Shown here: positions 43,988 through 52,930 of the stretch, one piece after another | Numbering within the stretch: the stretch's first letter is position 1 | Layout of the letters: every line of letters begins with the position of its first letter | Assembly (NCBI GenBank): GCA_947476255.1 | Contig: CANJPY010000020.1 | Coordinates: 1 to 58,298 of the forward strand | Source: Chthoniobacteraceae bacterium | GTDB taxonomy: Bacteria; Verrucomicrobiota; Verrucomicrobiia; Chthoniobacterales; Chthoniobacteraceae | Reading direction: 5' to 3' | DNA length: 58,298 bases | The notes under the pieces: model-generated | Seen by the model: the letters and a program-made list of their open reading frames with translations, nothing else | Told to the model about the DNA's origin: nothing | Database searches by the model: none | Translations under genes and position numbers: made by a program

Positions 43988-46900
43988 TCACCTGAGGCTG
44001 GGATCGCTCGCCTCCAAAACCACTTCCCCGGATAACTTGGGAGACGTACTCAGCTTTTGGTCGCCTACAGGCAGCTTCGGCAGCAGGAAAAAACCGTATC
44101 CCTTGCTGAGACTCCCCACAGTCACGATCTGTCCCTGAAAGGCGACTTTGCGGAACGTCTTGGAAGAACTGCCGGAAAGCGTCAGCGACCCCGCGAACAC
44201 ACCCGAGGTGGCATCGTTAAAGTTCGAGAGCGTGACCGTATTTGTACCGGACTCGACGGTCACCATGTTCGTGACCCCCTTCAAACTTGGATTCGAAATC
44301 GTCACGTTGCGGCTAAATTCGCGCGCCTCCGTATCCAGGCCGCCCTTGGAAAAGGAGAGACGCGCGTTGGCACTCCCAGCGGGCAAGCCCATGACGCGCT
44401 GCCCAGCGGCGAGGTTGCGATAATAGCTGCCCGCAACATCGAGGTTCAATGGCCCGAACCCAGCCGCGTAAACCGTGTCTGCGGTGGCGGGCTTGGTCCA
44501 TTGCACACTTCCAAGGACGCTGTTGAGGGAAGGATTCTTGTCCTGAGCGATGAAGTTGAGAGTCCCCGCAAGCACGCCTTTGCCGCTGCTCCAAGGCGCG
44601 TGCAGAACCGTCTCGCCGCCCAACCCTAGCTGCGTGGTTGCCGTTATTTTGGTGCCATCGGCCAGGGTCACATCAGCCGTTGTTGCCCCTCCCGGGGCGG
44701 CGACCGTTAAAACACCAAAGCCAAACCCCTGCGGCAGAGCAGGATTTGAATCCGTCTGTTTGAAGCGCACGGAATAACGACCGGCGTATGAAGCGCAGGA
44801 ATTGGAAGCACTCCAGGGAGAACGCACGCCAGAAACAGCCGCGTCATGAGAACCATCCGTGAGCTTCCCACTCATGCGTTGCGTGGTTGCATCCAAGAGG
44901 ACGTTTAGCTTCACGGCCGTCCCCAAGGCTGTTGCAGGCACCGCGATGGAGGCCACCTTCGAATTCAGCGATCCCACATCCAGGGTGGTGTTGATCGAAA
45001 CGACCGTGCCACCCACCGTCAGTTTGCCCGAACACAGTCCCGCCGCAGTTGTCGTGAGTTGCAACGCTCCTGCCAGATTCCGATTGAGAGAAACGTTGGG
45101 AGCGACCAATCCAGCGAAACTGCCGATAAGCCCGGCAGGCAGTGGCGCGACCTCCACGGTGTACGAAACAGAAGTCCCAGCCACACCGGCCGAGCTCTTT
45201 GGGGTGACGCTGAAAGCATAGGTTCCGGCTTGGCTGGGCCGGCCGGCAATCACGCCCGTTGCGGCATTAAAGGTGAGTCCTGCCGGCAACTGTGTTGCAG
45301 AGTAGGTCTTCGCCGTCGCGATGCTTGGAGGAGTCAGCGTGAACGCCAAACCCACGCTTGCGGCAATCGTTTGCGCAGGCTGGTTGAGCGTGAAGGCCTG
45401 CCCTCCGATGGTCAGCACAGCGGTCCGCGCCGCCCCTGACGTGTTTGGAGACACAGCGACGGTCAAGGTCCCCGTGCTGGCAGCAGACGATCCCAAATTC
45501 ACCCACGCGGGCACGCCGGAGGCGGTCCACGTTTGCGAGGAAAACACCTGCAGCGGGTAAGCGCCACCGAGAGCCGACACATTCAAACCGGCCGAACCAA
45601 GAACCGTGGTGGCTTTTGTGACGGTGGCAGTGGCACTGGTGGTTTTTCCACCCGAATCCGTGAGCGTCACCACGTAAGAAGCGGAAGTCCCCATGGTACC
45701 ACCCGCGACCTGGCCGCCATAGATTTTATCAGCGGCGCCTCCGTCTTTGTGCGCCCCGTCGTCATAGAGAACAAAGGAACGAGCCGGGTTGGCCGCCGTG
45801 ACCTTGACCCGGATGTCGTCCAGGTAGATTTTGGGCGCACGCGCAGGAGGCTTTGCATCATACCCCGCGAACTGAAAACGGAGTTTCAAAGTGTTGACCA
45901 ACTCGGAGGCGACAAGGGCGTAGCGATAACTTTGTGCGACATGGTTTTTTCCAGTCTCGCTCAAGCGGGTTTGCCAGGTCGCTCCGCCATCTGAGGAGAC
46001 TTGGAAGAACCATCCGTTTGTGGAAATCAAATCCTCCGTCGCGACTTTGAACTCCACGGAACCCGAGAGCCCGGCGGCTTGGATATTCTCAGTCGTGGTG
46101 ACCATGCTGTCAGCCGCTGCAGTCGACCCTTTTTCAAAAACCAGCGCATACCCCGTGAACCCAAGGGTGCCGCCTGGGATCGCCTGTGCAAAGGTGTTCT
46201 GCGGTCCGGAGACGTTGATCGTCCAAGCTTTAGTCGTGCCGCTCCCTGTCCAAGGACTCGAGGCGGTGGAGGCCATGGTTTCTTCAAACACGTTGGAAGT
46301 GACAGTGCCGCCATCCAGATACTTGACGGTAGCGCTCGCAATCGTTGCGCCCGCAGCGGCGCTTCCACTCACGAGCACCCAAGGACCACCAACATCGCCT
46401 GCGGCCGGCAACAAAACAGTCGCGCTGTTTACGCTCGGAGCCGCCGTTGTCACGACAGCTGCGAGCCCCACATCAAAAGAGGCTCCGCTCGAAACGTCGC
46501 TGCTCGCGATGTGCAGAGCCGCGGCTTTGCTTCCGAGCGATCCAGCGGTGCACTGCACGCCAAAATTCAGGCTCCCCCCTGCTGCCAGTGACCCCGAAAG
46601 AACGCCACTCAACGCAAAACCAGCGCTGTCAGCCCCGTCCAAGGTGATGCCGGAAACCACAAGCGTCGAAGTCCCGCCGTTCACAATGGTGAAAGATTTC
46701 TCCGCCGTCGCCCCGTAAACAACGTCGCCAAAACTCACGGAGCTTGCACCGTCGACGAGGCTCGTTCCGCCTTGTTTGACCACAAGCTGCTTGGAAAGCA
46801 CCGTCGTTCGCACCGCCAGCGCCGGGTAGGCCGAGGTCTTTGCCTCGTAGCTGAGGATGCCTTGATATCCGCGGGGCGGGCCGTTGGACGAAACAACTTT

Positions 46901-48925
46901 ATTGTTAATCCCAAACTCTGCGAGCCAGGCCTTTGTCTGATCTGCCTGCAACGTGGTTGAGGCCCAGTGTGCCGTTGCGGCCACCTCTGGAAACAGGACA
47001 CGGTTCACACATGCCACAGCTCTCGAGGCATCGTTCGCGGAAGTCAGCGTGTAATCAATAAGCGTCTGCAATTCCTTGATGTTGAGCAATCTCCAGTCCG
47101 AGTACCCCGCCTGCACAATACCTTCGGCCCAGGCAATGGCCCCCTTCCAATTCAGGGCGGCACTGGGAGCCTGAAGCCACATCAATCCCGTATCCAGATC
47201 GGTAACCGTTCCATCTCCATTGTTAAAGTAATTATGCCCGTTGGTGGGCTTGGCGTTGCGAACGTAGCGCGCATGAAAACGCTCGTTCCCGCCCGCACTC
47301 AGTGTTTCCCCAACCGGCTTTGGCCCGAGGCCCCCGCCAGCGTTCCCTGACCACACATTGGAGCCGCTGCCATACACATCACTCGTCCACCAGTACTGCG
47401 CCGCGCCTTTGGGATTGTCGGCGAAATACTGGGTATCGAGGGCGGGATTGTTTTTGCCGAAGTTGAAGAGCGAAAACAGTTCACCCGGCGTGGGGAGCCT
47501 CCAATCAGAATAACCGCCCGTGCGCAGAGTTCCGGCATTCGCCAACGCCGCCGTCCACGTCGATTCCCCGTTATCCACACTCTGCCACATCAAGCCCGTG
47601 ACAAGATCCGAGACCGTTCCGTTTCCGTGAGCTGTGAACGCTTGCGCGTTGAGGGTGTAATCCGCGTCTTCTCCCTGAACGTCCGAGAGCCCCGCAGTTT
47701 GTCCCGTATCGGGAAGTTTGAGCATGCTTGGGCCGGCCATCGGATAGGCGGAAATGCGGCGATCGTTGTTTCCTGAAATGTAGGTGGTCGTGGTGGTGGT
47801 CTTTTGCGCCGTTGTGCCACCGGCGGAAGTTTTGGCTCCAATGGGTAAACGCCACGTCGTGGTCAGGGTCTTGGCACTGCGGTCGAGTTTCCAGCACAGG
47901 TCGTAGGTGTCAGTGCCTTGGGTGTAGCTCATGACATACGCGTCCGCACTCGGGACCGCGGTGCTCGCGTTGTCCTGGACAAAATGCCCGCCCTCGAGTT
48001 TGAGCGCGACAGGGTTGAGAAACCGGGTGATTTTCATCTCCACCTCCAGAGGTTGCGCTTGATAGCCGACGCCGTTGGCTCCCTCGGCTCGCAGGGGAAC
48101 CACCGCCGGTTGAGGATTTACCTGTCTGTCCACATACGACACCGTGCCGTAAAATTTGGAATTCATGTAAGGCGCCGAAGGCGTCCATTTGTTGTTACTC
48201 AAGCTGCCGCGCGCATGGTAATGGTAGCCCAAGTCCCCATGGTCGTGCCCCCCGCAGGCATCGAGCGTCTGCAACGGTCCACCATCGGGCTCCACATAAC
48301 CGTACATCGGGTATCCGTCCAGGACCCACGCGATCGGAATGGCGTTACCCAAAACCGGCGTCAAATGCGCGGGCGCGATGTGGTAGTGGTAGTCATCCGC
48401 CATCCCCGAGTGGCCGCCATAAGCATCCAATTCCCCCAAGTCATACGAGTATCGGCCCGTATTGTTCCTCGGATTAAAAATCGGAATCCCATCCGCCCCC
48501 AACGCGATTGCCCCGCGAAGAAAGGTTTCACTCGTGATGGCCATCGGAGCACTCGCGGGCACGGGCGCCAGTGGAATTCTCCAAGTGTTGCTTGAGTTAC
48601 CCGCGAAAAACGCGGCTGGAAGCGGGATCTGTTGGTTCCACGCAGTGATCCCCACCATCAAGTTGGGCATCAACGTCCTGTCCGGAAGCCCGTCGGACTC
48701 TTCGTAAAAATACGAAGCGTCCCAAGTGGTTCGCACCTTCGGCTTAAACGGCGCAAAAGAAGCCGCGATCCGCTGCGCCCTGGCCGAAGTTGGAGCGGCG
48801 GCCGCTTTGGCAGGGGCAAACCACTGGGGCACGCCTCCTCCCTGAGACGCGAGGTCGTGCGCCTCCACACAAACGGGACCGGCCAGCACGAGGGTCAAAA
48901 GCGGGAGAACAACACGGAGTTTCAT
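43988..48925 (-). CDS. Very large secreted mosaic protein: YHYH, two DUF1566, choice-of-anchor, Ig-like domains
   Basis: 1645 residues with a signal peptide (RVVLPLLTLVLAGPVCVEA). A YHYH domain spans ~65-330, with YHYH at 179-182 and 234-237. Two DUF1566/Lcl-type domains follow (~437-558 and ~570-700), each with DLxTGLMW and GYSDWRL. Next come an ASPM/HYDIN-like 'choice-of-anchor' domain (VSFGDVVYGATAEKSFTIVN), a jelly-roll-like segment, a BACON-like unit (GVPAWVNLGSSAASTGTLTV), a putative Ig domain (QLPAGLTFNAATGVIAGRPS) and a C-terminal repeat region rich in G/S/T/V (LTVGGTVVSINTTLDVG) common in PVC surface proteins. Ligands are unknown; the histidine-rich YHYH core suggests metal binding. 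It is transcribed alone, convergent with the esterase gene. Confidence 0.82.
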   Translation of the reverse strand: MKLRVVLPLLTLVLAGPVCVEAHDLASQGGGVPQWFAPAKAAAAPTSARAQRIAASFAPFKPKVRTTWDASYFYEESDGLPDRTLMPNLMVGITAWNQQIPLPAAFFAGNSSNTWRIPLAPVPASAPMAITSETFLRGAIALGADGIPIFNPRNNTGRYSYDLGELDAYGGHSGMADDYHYHIAPAHLTPVLGNAIPIAWVLDGYPMYGYVEPDGGPLQTLDACGGHDHGDLGYHYHARGSLSNNKWTPSAPYMNSKFYGTVSYVDRQVNPQPAVVPLRAEGANGVGYQAQPLEVEMKITRFLNPVALKLEGGHFVQDNASTAVPSADAYVMSYTQGTDTYDLCWKLDRSAKTLTTTWRLPIGAKTSAGGTTAQKTTTTTTYISGNNDRRISAYPMAGPSMLKLPDTGQTAGLSDVQGEDADYTLNAQAFTAHGNGTVSDLVTGLMWQSVDNGESTWTAALANAGTLRTGGYSDWRLPTPGELFSLFNFGKNNPALDTQYFADNPKGAAQYWWTSDVYGSGSNVWSGNAGGGLGPKPVGETLSAGGNERFHARYVRNAKPTNGHNYFNNGDGTVTDLDTGLMWLQAPSAALNWKGAIAWAEGIVQAGYSDWRLLNIKELQTLIDYTLTSANDASRAVACVNRVLFPEVAATAHWASTTLQADQTKAWLAEFGINNKVVSSNGPPRGYQGILSYEAKTSAYPALAVRTTVLSKQLVVKQGGTSLVDGASSVSFGDVVYGATAEKSFTIVNGGTSTLVVSGITLDGADSAGFALSGVLSGSLAAGGSLNFGVQCTAGSLGSKAAALHIASSDVSSGASFDVGLAAVVTTAAPSVNSATVLLPAAGDVGGPWVLVSGSAAAGATIASATVKYLDGGTVTSNVFEETMASTASSPWTGSGTTKAWTINVSGPQNTFAQAIPGGTLGFTGYALVFEKGSTAAADSMVTTTENIQAAGLSGSVEFKVATEDLISTNGWFFQVSSDGGATWQTRLSETGKNHVAQSYRYALVASELVNTLKLRFQFAGYDAKPPARAPKIYLDDIRVKVTAANPARSFVLYDDGAHKDGGAADKIYGGQVAGGTMGTSASYVVTLTDSGGKTTSATATVTKATTVLGSAGLNVSALGGAYPLQVFSSQTWTASGVPAWVNLGSSAASTGTLTVAVSPNTSGAARTAVLTIGGQAFTLNQPAQTIAASVGLAFTLTPPSIATAKTYSATQLPAGLTFNAATGVIAGRPSQAGTYAFSVTPKSSAGVAGTSVSYTVEVAPLPAGLIGSFAGLVAPNVSLNRNLAGALQLTTTAAGLCSGKLTVGGTVVSINTTLDVGSLNSKVASIAVPATALGTAVKLNVLLDATTQRMSGKLTDGSHDAAVSGVRSPWSASNSCASYAGRYSVRFKQTDSNPALPQGFGFGVLTVAAPGGATTADVTLADGTKITATTQLGLGGETVLHAPWSSGKGVLAGTLNFIAQDKNPSLNSVLGSVQWTKPATADTVYAAGFGPLNLDVAGSYYRNLAAGQRVMGLPAGSANARLSFSKGGLDTEAREFSRNVTISNPSLKGVTNMVTVESGTNTVTLSNFNDATSGVFAGSLTLSGSSSKTFRKVAFQGQIVTVGSLSKGYGFFLLPKLPVGDQKLSTSPKLSGEVVLEASDPSLR

Positions 48926-49161
48926 TTGAAAAATAGATTGAGCCGTTGAAAGCTCGTTTTTACGTTGAGGCGAACCACACTAGCAATCGGGCACCCTTCG
49001 GGAAAGGGCTTTTGGAGCGGGTTCCGAGCATTTTTGGCCGCCCATTTTTACACAGATTGCAATCCACTCGACAGCCATCAGGCTGAAGCGTACTTCCGAT
49101 TATGGAGATTAATGTTGGCCCCCTGCTCAACCCCTCTCCATGATACAGACACCCCAACCCG
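48926..49161. other. Divergent intergenic region, 236 bp
   Basis: It separates the minus-strand mosaic protein gene from the plus-strand DUF1592 gene. A perfect 10-bp palindrome GATTGCAATC is at 49055-49064. No gene is seen. Confidence 0.45.
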
Positions 49162-51501
49162 ATGTCGTTTTTGCTATTTAAAATCTCGGCGGCCCTTCTC
49201 GCCACCACAGGCGCTGCCCTCGCAGTTGCGGACTCGGCCTCCACGGTCCGAAGCGCGACGAGTCTTCTTTTTGAAAAGAGTTGCGTCAACTGTCACGACG
49301 CAGAAACGCGCAAGGGAGGGCTCAATCTTGAAGCGGTGGATTTCGCGATGCAGGGCAAGATACAGACGGATCTGTGGACGCGCATCTACGACAGAATTGC
49401 CTCGGACGAAATGCCGCCCGCAGACAAGACACGCCCTAATGCGAAGGACGTGGAACAGGCCCTCAGCGCAATCAGGCCGCAGTTGATAAAGGCTGACGCC
49501 GCGCGCCGCGAGGTGGTGCAGCGGCGCCTGAACCGGGTGGAATATCAAAACACGGTGCAGGAGCTTCTGGGCGTGGACCTCGAACTCAAACACCTGCTGC
49601 CCGAGGACCAAAAAGCAGGAGGGTTCGACAATAACGGGGAAGCGCTGGCGATGTCGCCCGACCAAATGCAGGGCTACCTCGAGGCCGCGCGCGCCGCCTT
49701 GCAGGCAGCCATTGTGGAGGGAGCACGACCGCAGACCGAGTCCTTCAAGGTGAATGCGCTTCAGGAAGTGAAAGCCTATCTCGAACAGGGAACCTACAGT
49801 CTTTTGGACGACCGCGTCGTGATTTGGGTAAGCGACAATTCGAACTACTCCAAAATTTCAACCCGCTCCAAACGCGTACCAGAGCGGGGGCGTTACCGCT
49901 TCGAGTTTCAAGCGGCCGCTTATCAAGCCAGCGATCCTGTGGCTTTTAGTGTGACGGCTTCCACCTTCGATGCGAAGTCTCCCAGTTTCACCAACCTTGG
50001 CTATTACGAAGTCGGACCCACGCCTCAAACCTTCACCCTCGAGGCCGAGTTGGAAGCGAAGTCGGCGATCCAGTTTTTTGCGTTGGGACTGCCCACGTGG
50101 CGCAGCAAAAACAAGGACGCCCCTCCCCCCAAAGGCGTCGGCTTTGGGGAGGTGACGGTGACGGGCCCCCTCGCCGAAGACTGGCCGCCCAAACGACACC
50201 GGGACCTTGTGGGCAACGCCGATCTGCAGCATGGCACGGTTGCCGATGCAGAAGGCATCCTGCGGCGTTTTGTGCCCCTCGCCTTCCGTCGTCCAGCGCG
50301 CCCGGGCGAGGTGGAACGTTACGTGCGCCTCGTGGAAGCCCGCCTGAAGGAGGGCCGGGGATTTGTGGAAAGCCTTAAAATCGGGCTCACCGGGGTTTTG
50401 TGTTCTCCGAACTTTCTGTATCTGCGCGAAGACTCCAAGCCTGCTGCCCAGGGTATTTCAAACTACGAACTGGCTTCGCGACTCTCGTATTTTTTGTGGA
50501 GCGCGCCCCCCGATGAGACGTTGCTCGCTCTTGCAGAAGCGGGCGGGTTGCGAGACAAAGACACCCTCAAAACACAGGTGGAGCGACTGCTTGAGAGCAC
50601 AAAAAGAGAGGCGTTCGTCAAAAACTTCACGGGGCAATGGCTGCGTTTGCGTCAGATCAACGACACCACTCCCGACACAAAGCTGTATCCAAATTTTGAT
50701 GAACTGCTGCAAAAGAGCATGGTCTGGGAAAGCGAAGGCTTTTTCCGCGAAATGCTTCGCAGCAACGCGCCTCTGGAGGATTTTCTGGACTCCAATTGGG
50801 CCATGTTAAACCAGCGTCTGGCAGAGCACTACGGCGTCCCGGGAGTGAAAGGGTTGCCTGTGCGCAAATGCAACCTGCCCGCGGGCAGCGTCCGGGGGGG
50901 AATCCTCACCCAGGCCGCCGTTCTCAAGGTCACCGCAAACGGAACCACCACCTCTCCCGTGCTTCGCGGCGTCTGGGTGCTGGAAAACATTCTGGGCAAG
51001 CCCGTCCCTCCGCCTCCCCCGAACACGGCAGGCATTGAACCTGATATCCGTGGGGCAATCACGATTCGGGAACAACTCAGCCAGCACCGCAACAGCGAGA
51101 GTTGTAACGCTTGTCATCGCAACATCGATCCTCCGGGGTTCGCTTTGGAGAGCTTTGATCCCACGGGCGAGTACCGGGAGAATTACAAACGCTGGCTTGT
51201 CACCAATGCCGAGCGCAACTGGGGAAAGCTCGACAAAGGTGGCCGCGTGGATGCCAGCGGCACGTTTGCCGGCGAGGCGTTTGGCGGCATTCATGACTTC
51301 AAGCGACTCTTAAAGTCCCATCCGGAAGACTTCTGCCGCTGCCTTTGTGAAAAGATTCTCACCTATGGCTTGGGCAGAGAAACGGGCTTTAGCGACAGGG
51401 AACAAATCGAACAGATTGTGCGTCAAACACGGGCTGAAGGAAACGGTTTGCGCAGCCTGCTGAAAGCCATCGCTAGCAGTGACATTTTTGCAGCCCCCTA
51501 A
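49162..51501 (+). CDS. Secreted planctomycete-type cytochrome, DUF1587/1595/1592/1588/1585 (second copy)
   Basis: 779 residues with a signal peptide (LFKISAALLATTGAALA). First haem site CVNCH is at 41-45 (FEKSCVNCHDAETRKGGLN). DUF1587 follows (RRLNRVEYQNTVQELLGVD, LPEDQKAGGFDNNGEALAMS), then a carbohydrate-binding-like beta region ~200-300, DUF1595 (RRFVPLAFRRPARPGEVERY), DUF1592 (NYELASRLSYFLWSAPPDET), DUF1588 with CNACH at 648-652 then RNIDPPGFALESFDPTGEYR, and DUF1585 (LTYGLGRETGFSDREQ). It is a paralogue of the protein at 3389-5995 with the same order, shorter and without a middle insert. The DUF1552 gene begins 15 bp downstream, giving the same two-gene module. Confidence 0.88.
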   Translation: MSFLLFKISAALLATTGAALAVADSASTVRSATSLLFEKSCVNCHDAETRKGGLNLEAVDFAMQGKIQTDLWTRIYDRIASDEMPPADKTRPNAKDVEQALSAIRPQLIKADAARREVVQRRLNRVEYQNTVQELLGVDLELKHLLPEDQKAGGFDNNGEALAMSPDQMQGYLEAARAALQAAIVEGARPQTESFKVNALQEVKAYLEQGTYSLLDDRVVIWVSDNSNYSKISTRSKRVPERGRYRFEFQAAAYQASDPVAFSVTASTFDAKSPSFTNLGYYEVGPTPQTFTLEAELEAKSAIQFFALGLPTWRSKNKDAPPPKGVGFGEVTVTGPLAEDWPPKRHRDLVGNADLQHGTVADAEGILRRFVPLAFRRPARPGEVERYVRLVEARLKEGRGFVESLKIGLTGVLCSPNFLYLREDSKPAAQGISNYELASRLSYFLWSAPPDETLLALAEAGGLRDKDTLKTQVERLLESTKREAFVKNFTGQWLRLRQINDTTPDTKLYPNFDELLQKSMVWESEGFFREMLRSNAPLEDFLDSNWAMLNQRLAEHYGVPGVKGLPVRKCNLPAGSVRGGILTQAAVLKVTANGTTTSPVLRGVWVLENILGKPVPPPPPNTAGIEPDIRGAITIREQLSQHRNSESCNACHRNIDPPGFALESFDPTGEYRENYKRWLVTNAERNWGKLDKGGRVDASGTFAGEAFGGIHDFKRLLKSHPEDFCRCLCEKILTYGLGRETGFSDREQIEQIVRQTRAEGNGLRSLLKAIASSDIFAAP

Positions 51502-51516
51502 CCCACGCACTTTCCC

Positions 51517-52764
51517 ATGAAAAAACTTTCCCGCCGGACTTTCCTGCATGGAATGGGTGTGAGCATGGCCCTTCCGTTTTTGGAGGCAATGTATTCAGGA
51601 AGAGCGCTGGGCGTACCCGCCGCCGCCCCGAAGCGTTTTGTGGCGATCAACATTCCTCTCAGCTTCATCCCCGAAAACTTCTTCCCTTCTGAAGCAGGCG
51701 CGGACTACGCCTTGAGCCCGTATCTTCAACTCGGCGAAGCACTCAAAAGCGACTTTAGCGTGATCTCAGGCACCAGTCATCCCGGCGTCGACGGAGGCCA
51801 TTCAGCCGAAAAATGCTTCCTCACGGGAGCACCCTCACCCGGGTCACGGTCCTTCAAAAACACGATCTCCTTTGACCAGCACTTGGCGGAGCGCATCGGC
51901 GAAAGCACCCGTTTTGCCTCGCTGACCCTGGGCGAAAACACACTGTCCTGGTCGGCAAACGGTGTTGCGATCCCGCCCGAACCCTCGCCACGCAGGCTGT
52001 ATTCAAAACTGTTTTTGAGCGGTTCTCCCAAAGAAGTTGCGGCGGCTGAAAACGATCTTAAAGATGGCCGCAGCATCATGGATGCCGTGCTTGCGGAGGC
52101 CAGGGAGATGGAACGCTCGGTGAGTTCCGCCGACCGCGAGAAGCTGGACCAATACTTCACGGCTGTGCGCGCCACGGAACAGCGCCTTGAAAAGATGCAA
52201 AAATGGAACCAGACGCCGAAGCCCCGCGTGCAGCAGGCCTCGCCGGGGGAAATCCCCGCGACCGACCTCGTCGGGACCTTGCGCGCTTATTTTGAGGTGA
52301 TGCGTCTTGCGCTGGAAACAGACACGACGCGGGTCCTCGCGCTGGGAGGCACTGGATACGGGGTGGTTCCTAAAATTCAGGGCGTTCAGTTGGGGTACCA
52401 CGGCCTTTCCCATCACGGCAAGAACCCGGAGATGCTGGCACAATTGGAACTCATCGAACGTGCGACGCTGGGCGCATTTTTTGAGTTTCTTGCCAGCCTC
52501 AAATCCGTAAGCGAAGGTCCCGGAACGCTTCTTTCCAACACCCAGATTTTTCTCGGGAGCAACCTTGGCAATGCAAGCGGACATATCACCACAAACCTCC
52601 CTGTTGTTTTGGCGGGTGGCGGCTACAAGCACGGAAGACACTTGGCCTTTGATCCCAAGAACAACTATCCGCTTTCCAATATGTTTGTGAGCATCGCCCG
52701 ACAGATGGGTCTGGAAACAAACGCTTTTGCCAGGAGCACCGGACCGATGGCAGGTTTGGTGTAG
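51517..52764 (+). CDS. DUF1552 protein with Tat signal (second copy)
   Basis: 415 residues. A canonical twin-arginine signal opens the protein (KKLSRRTFLHGMGVSMALPF), so folded export through Tat is expected. The DUF1552 blocks are: KRFVAINIPLSFIPENFFPS, GTSHPGVDGGHSAEKCFLTG, NTISFDQHLAERIGESTRFA, TDTTRVLALGGTGYGVVPKI then GYHGLSHHGKNPEMLAQLEL, and FLGSNLGNASGHITTNLPVV with LAGGGYKHGRHLAFDPKN. The conserved LSHHG pair is also found in the paralogue at 6014-7363. Function is unknown. It pairs with the DUF1592 protein encoded immediately upstream, and the two are likely a functional unit in the periplasm. Confidence 0.87.
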   Translation: MKKLSRRTFLHGMGVSMALPFLEAMYSGRALGVPAAAPKRFVAINIPLSFIPENFFPSEAGADYALSPYLQLGEALKSDFSVISGTSHPGVDGGHSAEKCFLTGAPSPGSRSFKNTISFDQHLAERIGESTRFASLTLGENTLSWSANGVAIPPEPSPRRLYSKLFLSGSPKEVAAAENDLKDGRSIMDAVLAEAREMERSVSSADREKLDQYFTAVRATEQRLEKMQKWNQTPKPRVQQASPGEIPATDLVGTLRAYFEVMRLALETDTTRVLALGGTGYGVVPKIQGVQLGYHGLSHHGKNPEMLAQLELIERATLGAFFEFLASLKSVSEGPGTLLSNTQIFLGSNLGNASGHITTNLPVVLAGGGYKHGRHLAFDPKNNYPLSNMFVSIARQMGLETNAFARSTGPMAGLV

Positions 52765-52930
52765 CTCCAAAAAGCAACGCTTCCAATCTCCCTGGACCAA
52801 TAGCTAAAGCGTGGGCCCGGCCGGCTGGACCCTCGAAGGTTTTTTTATACCCGTCCTATAATTCGACGGGAGTCTGCATTACCATTCACATCCCACACCG
52901 CACACCACTCTTTACCCCGCAGCCCCACCA

